From: a virus
DNA length: 64,000 bases
Direction: 5' to 3' (one strand)
IMG/VR virus record: IMGVR_UViG_3300020608_000013
Location: 1 to 64,000 of that record
In this document: positions 28,333 through 36,583 of the stretch, in pieces
Position numbering within the stretch: position 1 is the first letter of the stretch
Layout: each line of letters opens with the position of its first letter
Notes under the pieces: model-generated
Told to the model about the DNA's origin: nothing
The model's database searches: none
The model's input: the letters and a program-made list of their open reading frames with translations, nothing else
Made by a program: the position numbers and the translations under genes

Positions 28333-29856
28333 ATGAATATCGAACACATTTTACTAAAATGCGTGGTTTTAACATACAGAGAAACCCTAGCTCAACTAAT
28401 AGAAACTTCATCTGATTTAGTGCTAGACGTTTTCAGTTTAGTGAAGAGCGATCAAGTTAAGGCTGCGCGATTTGAAGTCGATTGCGGTATACGCGAATCG
28501 TTAATGGAATACTTACATAATTACACATCCCGTCCTGTTGAGGAACGCCTTAATAAAAACGCCATCTTAAAAGAAGTGAAGTTTATTTGCCGAACAAACG
28601 AATACCTTTACGAGGCATTCGTAGACCAAATGGATGACCTCGATGAAAAAGAAAATACATTAGCCATCATAGCGTTGAAAGGTAATCTACACGCACATAT
28701 CAATGATAAAAAGATTGCTAATCGGTTGAATAAGGCAGCAATCCGATACATGTATGAGAGACATACTATAAAAGATATGGGGGCGTTTTTTAATGAGTTT
28801 ATCACAGACCTTAGAGATTTAACAAAAGGGAATGATGGTGAGATTAAGGGGCGTATTAGAGGTGTTCGATCAACTGATGAGGACTCGTTTATTGAAGTTT
28901 TAGATGATGCGAGTGACACGGATACGGGTGTTACGGGTATTAAATTTGGCTGGCAATGGTTTGAGAAGATGTTCGGTCATCTAGGAAGAGGAGATTTCTT
29001 TAACGTTAGCGCGTTACCAAATAACTATAAATCAGGCCTTCTATTGAGTCTATTTGGTCAAGCACCTATTTATACAAAACCTGTCATGAAAGACCCTAAT
29101 AAGAAACCTGCGGTGGTATTCTGGTCATTCGAGGACTCTATTGAGAAGAAGCTTAATTTACTATACCGTGCGCGTAAGTTTAATGATGGTGAACGCGTTA
29201 CTAATATTAACGCGACCACTAGTAAAGAAAAATATGATTATCTGAGAAAAGTGTTTGGTGTGAACGGTTATGAGTTTATCATGGAAGAGTTCAACCCTAA
29301 AGAACTCACTTTCATGGACTTGTTCGACCATTACAACCGTTATGAGGCAGAGGGTTTTGAAATACATTTATTGACTATCGACTATCTTTTAAAGATGCCT
29401 ACCACGGGTTGTGATAATAGTATGGCAGGAAACGATGTTGTCGATCTCTATGAGCGAATGAAGGCATTCTTATCCAGTAAAGGTTGTGCGTATCTAAACG
29501 CACATCAGTTAGGGCCAGGCGCTAAGAGACTTCTTTCAGAAGGTATTATCGAATCAAGTTTTGTGAAGCAGTTAGTCGGTAAAGGTTTCTATGACAAATC
29601 GTCGAAAGTTAACCAAATTTTCGATAAAGAGATTTTTACTCATAAGATAACACACGAAGGTAAATCATACCTTAGTGTTGGCTGGGGTAAATTGAGAGAT
29701 GGGGTAACACCTGATAACGCTAAGTACTTTTTACTACCCTTTCCACAAACAGACGAATCTCGTGTAGAGTTCCCCATCCCTGATGATGTAGGGAAAGAGC
29801 CGATACATTTAACTCGCCTGTATACGGAAAGTGCAGACGTAGATAGTTTCTTTTAA
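28333..29856 (+). CDS. DnaB-like replicative helicase
   Basis: 507 aa. A helical N-terminal region (1-200) is followed by a RecA-type core. It has a P-loop position at 227-235 (ALPNNYKSG), an FWSFEDS segment, the Walker B HLLTIDYLLKM characteristic of DnaB (DYL), and a motif like DnaB H4 at LNAHQLGPGAKRL. DnaB rings unwind DNA ahead of the replication fork. The P-loop is odd: Lys-Ser are kept but the glycines are replaced. ATG at 28333 follows AAAGGAATTAGA; upstream codons in the same frame have no ribosome site. It is a single-gene unit, with start 34 bases from the divergent gene and stop sharing bases with the convergent one. Confidence 0.75.
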   Translation: MNIEHILLKCVVLTYRETLAQLIETSSDLVLDVFSLVKSDQVKAARFEVDCGIRESLMEYLHNYTSRPVEERLNKNAILKEVKFICRTNEYLYEAFVDQMDDLDEKENTLAIIALKGNLHAHINDKKIANRLNKAAIRYMYERHTIKDMGAFFNEFITDLRDLTKGNDGEIKGRIRGVRSTDEDSFIEVLDDASDTDTGVTGIKFGWQWFEKMFGHLGRGDFFNVSALPNNYKSGLLLSLFGQAPIYTKPVMKDPNKKPAVVFWSFEDSIEKKLNLLYRARKFNDGERVTNINATTSKEKYDYLRKVFGVNGYEFIMEEFNPKELTFMDLFDHYNRYEAEGFEIHLLTIDYLLKMPTTGCDNSMAGNDVVDLYERMKAFLSSKGCAYLNAHQLGPGAKRLLSEGIIESSFVKQLVGKGFYDKSSKVNQIFDKEIFTHKITHEGKSYLSVGWGKLRDGVTPDNAKYFLLPFPQTDESRVEFPIPDDVGKEPIHLTRLYTESADVDSFF

Positions 29857-30527
29857 ACGTAACTGAAGTGGCCGTTGCGCTTCAACTTGGCAAATTTAAA
29901 CTCATCGTTTACCTGTTTCGCCCATACGTAGTGTCCGTTACGACCCTCTGCCAAAGTAACGCGACTATCCTTAAACACACCGTACCGTTCAGAATGATCT
30001 AGTGTGAAGGTAATGATAGGTGAACCGATTGTCTCTCGACAATGGAGTACTAAATAACTATAAGTACCCATTTCGACAACAATAACATCGACTACAGGCG
30101 GAACATACTTTACATAACTTGGGTCAATATCAAAAGGGAAATTAAAAGTTTCGTAATGATGCTTGATATGTAAATAGAACTCGTTTCTAACCCTGTTTAA
30201 ATCAAACATTTTTAACAAACTTCTATTAGTACGCTCCCTTACCTTGACATCTCGAGCATAGAAAAGACTATAGCAACCTGTGGGCGTAGTGCTCTCACAA
30301 AAATGTCTCGGTAATGAAATAGGCGCGTGGAAATAGAAAGGATGGATGGTCCCCTCTTGGGGCCATAGCTCAAATTTCTTATTATCTAATAAAATAGTTT
30401 TCGGTACAATATTATAAATTTTTAAACAATTATACTCTTCGATTTTACATAACTTATCATAGGTATTTGATGTACCAAACGTGTCGTCGATAAGGCGTAA
30501 TAACGTTCTAAGTTTTAAAGGTTGCAT
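29853..30527 (-). CDS. Hypothetical protein, 224 aa
   Basis: Not recognised; beta-rich with many aromatic residues, no membrane segment. The ATG at 30527 has AGGTGG upstream. The open frame runs 27 codons further but crosses the hairpin at 30569-30600 that ends the previous unit, so the longer form is unlikely. Its TAA shares two bases with the TAA of the convergent helicase gene. Confidence 0.7.
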   Translation of the reverse strand: MQPLKLRTLLRLIDDTFGTSNTYDKLCKIEEYNCLKIYNIVPKTILLDNKKFELWPQEGTIHPFYFHAPISLPRHFCESTTPTGCYSLFYARDVKVRERTNRSLLKMFDLNRVRNEFYLHIKHHYETFNFPFDIDPSYVKYVPPVVDVIVVEMGTYSYLVLHCRETIGSPIITFTLDHSERYGVFKDSRVTLAEGRNGHYVWAKQVNDEFKFAKLKRNGHFSYV

Positions 30528-30568
30528 AATTCCACCTATTAAAGAAAAAAAATCTACCGTAGGGTAGT

Positions 30569-30600
30569 CCAGCCATACTACACGGAGGTAGTATGGCTGG
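30569..30600 (-). terminator. 13-bp hairpin after the 90-aa gene
   Basis: CCAGCCATACTAC (30569-30581) pairs exactly with GTAGTATGGCTGG (30588-30600), loop ACGGAG. It sits 14 bases after the stop of the small gene at 30614 and about 40 bases before the next start. There is no T-tract on the minus strand. Confidence 0.65.
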
Positions 30601-30613
30601 TGGACCAAGTTTG

Positions 30614-30886
30614 TCAGTATATCAAGACATTGAGGAGAGCCTCAATTAAAAATCTTGCAATTAGGTCGAAAACGACCTCTAACAAAAATTTCGTGCGATG
30701 ACCCTCAGCCTTTTCTACTAGGGCTTTGGTTAACTTCTTCGCATAACGCGTAAGAATTTTTTTGAAGGCTCTTTTGAATAAGACCCTTATTATTACTTTT
30801 AAAAGTAATAATAATAGTTCGGTTAAAGAACTTGGACGAAGCTCGTCTAGGTTAGAAGCTACGTCTGTGATAATATCTGCAAACAT
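30614..30886 (-). CDS. Small amphipathic helical protein, 90 aa
   Basis: Two leucine/isoleucine-rich helices (LTELLLLLLKVIIRVLFKRAF at about 21-41 and LLEVVFDLIARFLIEALLNVL at about 68-88) flank a lysine/arginine-rich middle. The pattern fits a membrane-associating or holin-like small protein, or a small helical bundle; neither is proven. ATG at 30886 with AGAGG upstream. It lies downstream of the dTMP kinase gene and is followed by a hairpin. Confidence 0.65.
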   Translation of the reverse strand: MFADIITDVASNLDELRPSSLTELLLLLLKVIIRVLFKRAFKKILTRYAKKLTKALVEKAEGHRTKFLLEVVFDLIARFLIEALLNVLIY

Positions 30887-30943
30887 GGTCTTGTACCTCT
30901 TAGGGTTATTTAGTTAGACTCATGCTTATAATATACAGCTATC

Positions 30944-31639
30944 TCAATCTAAAATAGCACTTTTCTCCGTAGTACAGACAAGTTCTTTAATGTCTTCAAT
31001 ATGTAACCGCAACTCACGTTCTAGAACGCTCCTTACTGTCTCGATGGGTTTAGTGCAGTCTAAATGCACACATTTATCCCAACCTAGTAGACTACAGTTT
31101 TCATAAAAACGTTGGTAATTTTTAACCAACGTTTCTTTGAAGGTACGGTTCTCTTTATCGAAAGTTTTTAAGTTTGTACGTGTACTTTCGCGCTCTAACA
31201 TAGTATCTACATCAATATCACAATAGACATATAAGACGGGTGGTTTGATGAACGATTTATAGTGTGATAAAATCAAGTCCATTGGCGGCATACCGTTCGA
31301 CTCACTATTAATCGACTGGTACGCGAAGAAAGAAGCGATACCCCTGTCAGTGATTGCTATACGATCGTCTTCACGGAGGTTCGGTATTGCGATTGCGTTA
31401 GTGTAGAAGTTAGCTGCGTAAACCGCCATCTTAAGCGCCTCTTTCGACTGAGGTGTACCAGCACGTTTACTTTCTTCATAGATTTCTGTAATGTGGTTAG
31501 CAGCCTCACCTAATTGTGTGCGCTTATAGGACTTAATCTCGTGATCCTTATACAGTGTTTCAATGATTGTTGGTATAACGACACTTGTCTTGCCACTGAA
31601 GTCAGGTCCGTCTACGACGATTAATGGTTGGTATTTCAT
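30944..31639 (-). CDS. tmk: Thymidylate kinase (dTMP kinase)
   Basis: 231 aa, normal length for the family. The P-loop VVDGPDFSGKTS (8-19) has the dTMP-kinase form GxxxxGKT, and ITDRGIASFFAYQ in the middle is the DR-containing nucleotide-binding motif. The enzyme phosphorylates dTMP to dTDP with ATP, feeding phage DNA synthesis. The start overlaps the upstream membrane-protein stop as ATGA, with GGAG upstream, so the two are coupled. phiKZ-like phages also encode one. Confidence 0.85.
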   Translation of the reverse strand: MKYQPLIVVDGPDFSGKTSVVIPTIIETLYKDHEIKSYKRTQLGEAANHITEIYEESKRAGTPQSKEALKMAVYAANFYTNAIAIPNLREDDRIAITDRGIASFFAYQSINSESNGMPPMDLILSHYKSFIKPPVLYVYCDIDVDTMLERESTRTNLKTFDKENRTFKETLVKNYQRFYENCSLLGWDKCVHLDCTKPIETVRSVLERELRLHIEDIKELVCTTEKSAILD

Positions 31640-32007
31640 AACGTTACTCCATAACTAATCATGGCGAAAATGATCCCGACGCTGGCTACGGTTAACGCTA
31701 TTTTCAAACTAAGGTAATTTAATAACGCATAGCGAAACCCATCTCTGTTAATTTGGTCGTAGGATAACGAACGTGTTAAAGATGACTGAATTGCTTGCTC
31801 GTCTGCTTCAGGGTAATCGTAAATGTATAGAGTAATGACTTTAAGAATCCCGACAGATAATAGTATTAAACCAACATTTAGTAACAATCTAAAAACAGCT
31901 TCATAAATGGGGTATAGCTCATGGATTAACGCATAACCCGCACAGCCCGCAAGTCCTAAACCCGTAAGGAAAAAGACAATGGTAAGAAAATTTGAATATT
32001 GCATCAT
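31636..32007 (-). CDS. Small membrane protein, three predicted segments
   Basis: 123 aa. Hydrophobic segments at about 6-28, 37-58 and 98-121 with a charged loop between the second and third. No family recognised. Two ATGs are adjacent at the start (32007, 32004) after AGAGGT. It is coupled by a 4-base overlap to dTMP kinase, which has no obvious functional link to a membrane protein. Confidence 0.7.
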   Translation of the reverse strand: MMQYSNFLTIVFFLTGLGLAGCAGYALIHELYPIYEAVFRLLLNVGLILLSVGILKVITLYIYDYPEADEQAIQSSLTRSLSYDQINRDGFRYALLNYLSLKIALTVASVGIIFAMISYGVTL

Positions 32008-32024
32008 AAACCTCTTGAAATAAT

Positions 32025-33107
32025 TTAATCGTTAAAAAAGAAATTCACATCATCACAGCCCGTAGAATCACACCCGAATAAAATCTCAGGCGTAATGTCG
32101 CAAACAACATCTTCTAAATAGTGGCTTGCGACAATAGGTATTGGTGTGGCTGTGTGCGGGTAGTTCTCAACACTTGTTTCGTGTACGAGAACTTTAAAGA
32201 TACGCCCCTCGAACGCATGTTTGTTGGTAAAAACTAACGTTACTTCACCACCGTCTACCAAACCAAACGTGCTTACAAAATCACCATCTGTTGTCGTCAT
32301 GTTGTAAATAGACCACATGTATGTCGATTTCTTATAAACTCCTTCTAACTTGAAAGTCATGGTGTAGACACCATTTTTTACAAATGCCTCTTTAGGATGT
32401 AAATAGAAGTACTTATCCGACACTTGCGGGTAAACTTTATAACGATCATAAAAGAAAGCGTTACTATTAACTATTCCGCCATCAGCTACTACTTCATCAA
32501 ACAACGGTAAAGGCGTAAAAGTTTTAGATTTCAAAGCGTCGTCAATATATCTAAGCAATGCGTCATATGTATGTAAGTGACCTAACTCTATTGCCTTGAC
32601 CACACGTTCAAGAGCTGAAATAATCGGTCCAAAGCCGTATAGGTCGCTAAGCATGTGTTCGTGTAGAGTAGGCGGGTAGCTAGCAGGTTTATCAATAACG
32701 TGTATAAAGGGTACTAAGCGATCGTCGTTCATGATAGCTTCGTAGAGCGTTTTCAAATTACCTGAATCGTTTACATAATTCCCCCCGACGGTCTGATACC
32801 TTAACCGTACAGCCGTTGCATCACAAACCTCATTGTCAACGACTAACATTGCATAGGCTTCATGCCCTGTCTTACCCGACACATATTCAGCATAGGCGAT
32901 GAAGCGGTAGTCCTTCCCTTCCCCTTCTTCTAATAGCGTGTCAGTCACATCATCGTAAATGCGAAAACCCGCTTTATAGAACAATGCGTAAGTAGGCATG
33001 ATAATACTATATTGACTACCCCGATCTAATTTATGATATTCGTCCACTACGAGATTGTCAGGGTTGTTCGCATAGCGGTCATATTCATGTCTAGTTTTCA
33101 TTACCAT
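32025..33107 (-). CDS. Probable tail/baseplate-associated structural protein, 360 aa
   Basis: It contains YAEYVSGKTGHEAYAMLVV and AVRLRYQTVGGNYVND, a pattern I associate with virion proteins in tail-fibre regions of jumbo phages, with beta-rich text throughout. The last residues hold a CDSTGCDD cluster. ATG at 33107 with AGGAAG upstream; the start overlaps the stop of the fibre-like gene before it. It is last in the tail cluster that starts at 41260. Exact role unknown. Confidence 0.65.
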   Translation of the reverse strand: MVMKTRHEYDRYANNPDNLVVDEYHKLDRGSQYSIIMPTYALFYKAGFRIYDDVTDTLLEEGEGKDYRFIAYAEYVSGKTGHEAYAMLVVDNEVCDATAVRLRYQTVGGNYVNDSGNLKTLYEAIMNDDRLVPFIHVIDKPASYPPTLHEHMLSDLYGFGPIISALERVVKAIELGHLHTYDALLRYIDDALKSKTFTPLPLFDEVVADGGIVNSNAFFYDRYKVYPQVSDKYFYLHPKEAFVKNGVYTMTFKLEGVYKKSTYMWSIYNMTTTDGDFVSTFGLVDGGEVTLVFTNKHAFEGRIFKVLVHETSVENYPHTATPIPIVASHYLEDVVCDITPEILFGCDSTGCDDVNFFFND

Positions 33108-33457
33108 GTACCCTTCCTATAAGAAACGCTAATTTCATTTTGTTGGTTCTCTTCAATCTTTTGTTCAAGAAAATTGAGAAGCTCTGCAAGACCTTCCACA
33201 TCTGTTATTTCGTGTTGATGTGTAACCGAAGCTTTACCCCGCAAAGCATCTCGTGTAGCGTCAGAAATAGGTTTTTCTAAATCACTTGTATTATCGACCT
33301 CATCAAGTCCGAGGTCAGCTAAATCAATATTATTTAATAAAAAATTAAGCGTATTAACCTTTACTTTGAAATTCAGGCCCTCATAAGCGATGACAAGATA
33401 CTCGTCTCCGCCCAACTCTAATAGTTCGTGTAATTCGGAGATTTTTTTACCACTCAT
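33101..33457 (-). CDS. Small tail-fibre-like protein, 118 aa
   Basis: The first 35 residues (KISELHELLELGGDEYLVIAYEG) and the segment GLDEVDNTSDLEKPISDATRDALRGKAS with the following HQHEITDV are typical of trimeric phage fibre proteins; the latter resembles the short repeats in fibre collars. It ends in YRKGTW, nearly identical to the end of the 217-aa protein at 33834. It may be a fibre cap or adaptor. ATG at 33457 with TTGGAG upstream. Confidence 0.65.
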   Translation of the reverse strand: MSGKKISELHELLELGGDEYLVIAYEGLNFKVKVNTLNFLLNNIDLADLGLDEVDNTSDLEKPISDATRDALRGKASVTHQHEITDVEGLAELLNFLEQKIEENQQNEISVSYRKGTW

Positions 33458-33500
33458 TTGTTAAACTCCAATTATTAATCAAACTATTAAATTACCTTTA

Positions 33501-33725
33501 TTAACGAGTGCGACCTCGGAACAAGTCGGTTAAGAAACCTGCCTTAGAACGTGTATTACCACTAAAAGGTACTAGACGATCACCTTCTTTAGTACTCACA
33601 TATAAATCAAACACTTGTTTGTCCTTGCGAATAACGAAGTAAACAGCTTCTTTTATAATATCCTCTCCTTCAGGTATTTCATCTTCATTTATTTTAGTGA
33701 AGATGAATGGGAACGTATCGCTCAT
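33501..33725 (-). CDS. Small hypothetical protein, 74 aa
   Basis: Not recognised; acidic centre and basic C-terminal end (GRTR). The ATG at 33725 has GAGGTG upstream; the open frame continues 16 codons upstream but into the hairpin 33756-33793, so that form is rejected. Located among tail-fibre genes, so a minor tail protein or chaperone is conceivable. Confidence 0.65.
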   Translation of the reverse strand: MSDTFPFIFTKINEDEIPEGEDIIKEAVYFVIRKDKQVFDLYVSTKEGDRLVPFSGNTRSKAGFLTDLFRGRTR

Positions 33726-33755
33726 ATAACACCTCATCTTAAAAAATAGCGAACC

Positions 33756-33793
33756 AATATAAGTAACCTGCACTATAGCAGGTTACTTATATT
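33756..33793 (-). terminator. 16-bp perfect hairpin in the tail cluster
   Basis: Arms 33756-33771 and 33778-33793 are exact complements around ACTATA. It begins about 40 bases after the stop of the 217-aa gene and 30 bases before the start of the 74-aa gene, dividing the tail cluster into two units. No adjacent T-tract on the minus strand. Confidence 0.7.
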
Positions 33794-33833
33794 GTTTAAA
33801 CTAACTTGCTATTGCGTTAGTAGCTATTCAATA

Positions 33834-34487
33834 CTACCAGCTACCTTTACGGTAAGTAGTATTCAAGGTAACGTTATTCGCTACTAAGAAGTTATCCGCA
33901 TCAAAGGTGATTTTAGCTAATTTAGACATCGCCGCATCAATTTGTGCAGGTGTAGCATTAGGACCATCTGTAATACTATCCCATGTGATAACAGTATCCA
34001 TAGACTCGAACTCAGCGATACGATGATAACCACCTAACGCAGTATCATAAACATAAGTCGCAGCACCAGAATCAACATCAGGGTCAGCAGTCGCGTCCAA
34101 TACTAAAACCATTTGATTAACAGTGTGGTTGTCCGCATCACGAGCTGTAATGTTCTCACGAATGATCGTAGTACTGAAACCTTGAGTACTCATATTGATC
34201 ATTTGCTGAACATCTGAACGGTTGATAAGAGAACGACGGACTGTCGGGTCATCGCCAATAATTGTGATCTCTGCTTCATCTGCAACATCACCTTTAGTGA
34301 TATAAACAGTGTTAATTGTAGGATCAGCAGGCACGTTTTCTTCACGCGTGAAAGTTAGTAAATCTGTAGAAGCCATTAAGGTTTCCTCTGTATTAATATT
34401 AGTTTGATTAAAATCGTTATCGACTGAACAATCGTCGCAGTTTTGACTGAATAGTTGTTCAGGAGTATTAGGTATGTCATAACTCAT
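33834..34487 (-). CDS. Probable tail-fibre structural protein, up to 217 aa
   Basis: The C-terminal two-thirds read like fibre or fibrous shaft sequence (NTVYITKGDVADEAEITIIGD, ALGGYHRIAEFESM, SITDGPNATPAQIDAAMSKLAK) and end with TTYRKGSW. Two starts are possible. The ATG at 34376 (MASTDLL) has AGAGGA six bases upstream and would give 180 aa. The ATG at 34487 gives 217 aa with an extra 37-residue N-terminus (FSQNCDDCSVDND) but no ribosome site. I favour the shorter form, giving the long coordinates because the frame is open. A hairpin follows. Confidence 0.65.
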   Translation of the reverse strand: MSYDIPNTPEQLFSQNCDDCSVDNDFNQTNINTEETLMASTDLLTFTREENVPADPTINTVYITKGDVADEAEITIIGDDPTVRRSLINRSDVQQMINMSTQGFSTTIIRENITARDADNHTVNQMVLVLDATADPDVDSGAATYVYDTALGGYHRIAEFESMDTVITWDSITDGPNATPAQIDAAMSKLAKITFDADNFLVANNVTLNTTYRKGSW

Positions 34488-34500
34488 TATATGTATTTTT

Positions 34501-34947
34501 TTACTCTGTGGTATTAATCAATATATTCTCATCATTTTGTAAGTATATGTCACCCTCTACCTCATGTTTCAGCACGAACTGCGAATTGAGGGCGGGGCAC
34601 CTATCTTTAATCATTTCTGATAACGTTCTTAAGTGAATAAATTCAATCTCTGCTTCTACAGTGTAAGTCAACTCATCAGGTGTATTATGTGATTGGGAGA
34701 CTTGTGGTATAAATTCACCAATATACGTGCGATTACTGGGTTTGAAATAAAGTTTTATAATGATGTTTGGTAAGTACTTACTAGACCAAACCTTAAACAC
34801 ACAACGTCGAGTACTCTCGGGACCAACGAGTGTTTCTGGTAGGCTAGCTATCTCGAAATAAGTAGCGTTGTAAAAGGTATTCATTCTTTCATTAAATACA
34901 CTAACCGTTGCCTCTATTAGGTGTTCACCAGGGTCTACTTTACTCAT
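34501..34947 (-). CDS. Hypothetical tail-cluster protein, 148 aa
   Basis: Not recognised; beta-rich, with no membrane segment. Its ATG at 34947 overlaps the TAA of the preceding gene over 8 bases (ATGAGTAA), so translation is coupled. A longer open frame to 34965 lacks a ribosome site. Probably a tail or baseplate component by context. Confidence 0.65.
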   Translation of the reverse strand: MSKVDPGEHLIEATVSVFNERMNTFYNATYFEIASLPETLVGPESTRRCVFKVWSSKYLPNIIIKLYFKPSNRTYIGEFIPQVSQSHNTPDELTYTVEAEIEFIHLRTLSEMIKDRCPALNSQFVLKHEVEGDIYLQNDENILINTTE

Positions 34948-36583
34948 TAACGACAAAGACCTCATTTATTTCGACATCACCAAACCAAAGAAAATCTGTG
35001 TTACCATCAATATCGTAACGCCAGAGTAAATTCCGCACACCTGTTTTTGGCTCATCATAAGTGTAGGGTTGATAACGCCCATAAACTAAATTGAAGTCAT
35101 CTGCATTGAGTTGTGCAGTAACCTCTACCCATTTTGGTAAATCAATGGGGTTTATTAAAAGGGGTTGTGGATAACCATCTAAGCGAAAACTAATAGGCTG
35201 GTTGAACCGAAACCCACTAAACCCATCTGTTTTAGTAGTAAGTAATGCGATACCTCGATCATTGACTGCAATAGACCCACGACTTCCTATACTCGTCGTA
35301 CTATTAGTCTCATGTATAGAGTTTGGGTGGTGTGTATAGAGTAGCTTCGCAAAGGTTTCATCAACTTCACCTTCACTAGTAAATCGTATTAAAGGATTCC
35401 ATGCATGTACGCGAGTACTTGTACTCTCGTCGTACATCTTGCCATTAATTAACGGCGTTGTATCTTTAGCATCATAAGTTTGTTTTGTACTGAATAACAG
35501 GTAAAGACGATCAATATCATCAACACTAATGTCACTAACTCCTGTGACACCATCGTCAGCTATCTTAATCTCGTAACCCTTTTCGACTACACCGTTCTTA
35601 CTAAGACGATTAACGTAGTACCCATCTTCTCGATGTGTGACAACAAAAAGCTTACCCTTTTTATTTGTTCTAAAGAATAGTAACTCGCCCTCTAATTTAG
35701 TTTTATATTTAGAATCGATTAAGCCAGAGTCTTTATACCTTTTTAATGTGTTGTCCTTTATAAAATAACGAAACTGTGAACGTATTAAATTATAATAATT
35801 ACCTTCCAAATGTTCAAATAGGGGAGCTTCCTCACCTCTAATTAAAAATCCAGCGGTATCTACAATAAGGGTTTTAAAATCACGTTCGATCGTCGTACCG
35901 TAGTAAGCTGAATATTCAGTTAATTTAAAATCCCCTATTAAATAGAAAAAATCATTAACCGTTTTAATAACCTTATCTAGACGATATTCTAAAATATCTT
36001 TATCCAGTACGTTACTTAAGAAATTAAAAGATTTATCAATCACGCCCTTTTTATCGAGACGTATAACAGACTCTTTTACAAAGTCGACGTTATCTATATT
36101 TAAGAATAAATAAATGTTCAGTGGGTTTTTAGGGATATGGTAATCCACGCCTGTTTTAACACTGAAGATGCCCTTATAGTGGTAGGAATCTGGTCGTATC
36201 TTAATACTATGTTCTTGTAATGTATAGGGGTCAGGCGAACGAATGAGCGTTTCGTTATACACATCATGTTCGGTTAAAGAAAGACCGAATCTTAGATTTA
36301 ACGCGGGAAGCAAATCTAGCGTAGAACGGTATGCAGCTAATTCAATCCGATAAACCTCTCCGTCCAAATCCGTCCGTTTAAAATAGACAGGAGGCTCTCC
36401 GTGATAGGGGCTGTGTAGCCTTGGTTTGAGGAAGATTTTTGTATCACAGTCTACCTCATCTGCAAATTCAGGTAGCGTGATGTCGAAGTCGTTTGGGTCT
36501 AAATCTAACTTCTTATTGTACTCTGAGATTATTGCAAGAAACTTATCTTTTGCGTTATTTACATATTCGTTATAGGTCATCAT
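34940..36583 (-). CDS. Probable tail-fibre/baseplate protein with propeller-like repeats, 547 aa
   Basis: The N-terminal 80 residues carry the pattern LPEFADEVDCDTKIFLKPRLHSPYHGEPPVYFKRTDL, seen in large-phage tail fibre and baseplate proteins. The middle and C-terminal parts contain repeated blocks of the type GKLFVVTHREDGYYVNRLSKNG, suggesting a beta-propeller-like or repeat domain that might recognise receptors. The start is the doubled ATG at 36583, sharing one base with the upstream TAA. Assignment is from pattern and context. Confidence 0.6.
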   Translation of the reverse strand: MMTYNEYVNNAKDKFLAIISEYNKKLDLDPNDFDITLPEFADEVDCDTKIFLKPRLHSPYHGEPPVYFKRTDLDGEVYRIELAAYRSTLDLLPALNLRFGLSLTEHDVYNETLIRSPDPYTLQEHSIKIRPDSYHYKGIFSVKTGVDYHIPKNPLNIYLFLNIDNVDFVKESVIRLDKKGVIDKSFNFLSNVLDKDILEYRLDKVIKTVNDFFYLIGDFKLTEYSAYYGTTIERDFKTLIVDTAGFLIRGEEAPLFEHLEGNYYNLIRSQFRYFIKDNTLKRYKDSGLIDSKYKTKLEGELLFFRTNKKGKLFVVTHREDGYYVNRLSKNGVVEKGYEIKIADDGVTGVSDISVDDIDRLYLLFSTKQTYDAKDTTPLINGKMYDESTSTRVHAWNPLIRFTSEGEVDETFAKLLYTHHPNSIHETNSTTSIGSRGSIAVNDRGIALLTTKTDGFSGFRFNQPISFRLDGYPQPLLINPIDLPKWVEVTAQLNADDFNLVYGRYQPYTYDEPKTGVRNLLWRYDIDGNTDFLWFGDVEINEVFVVNE

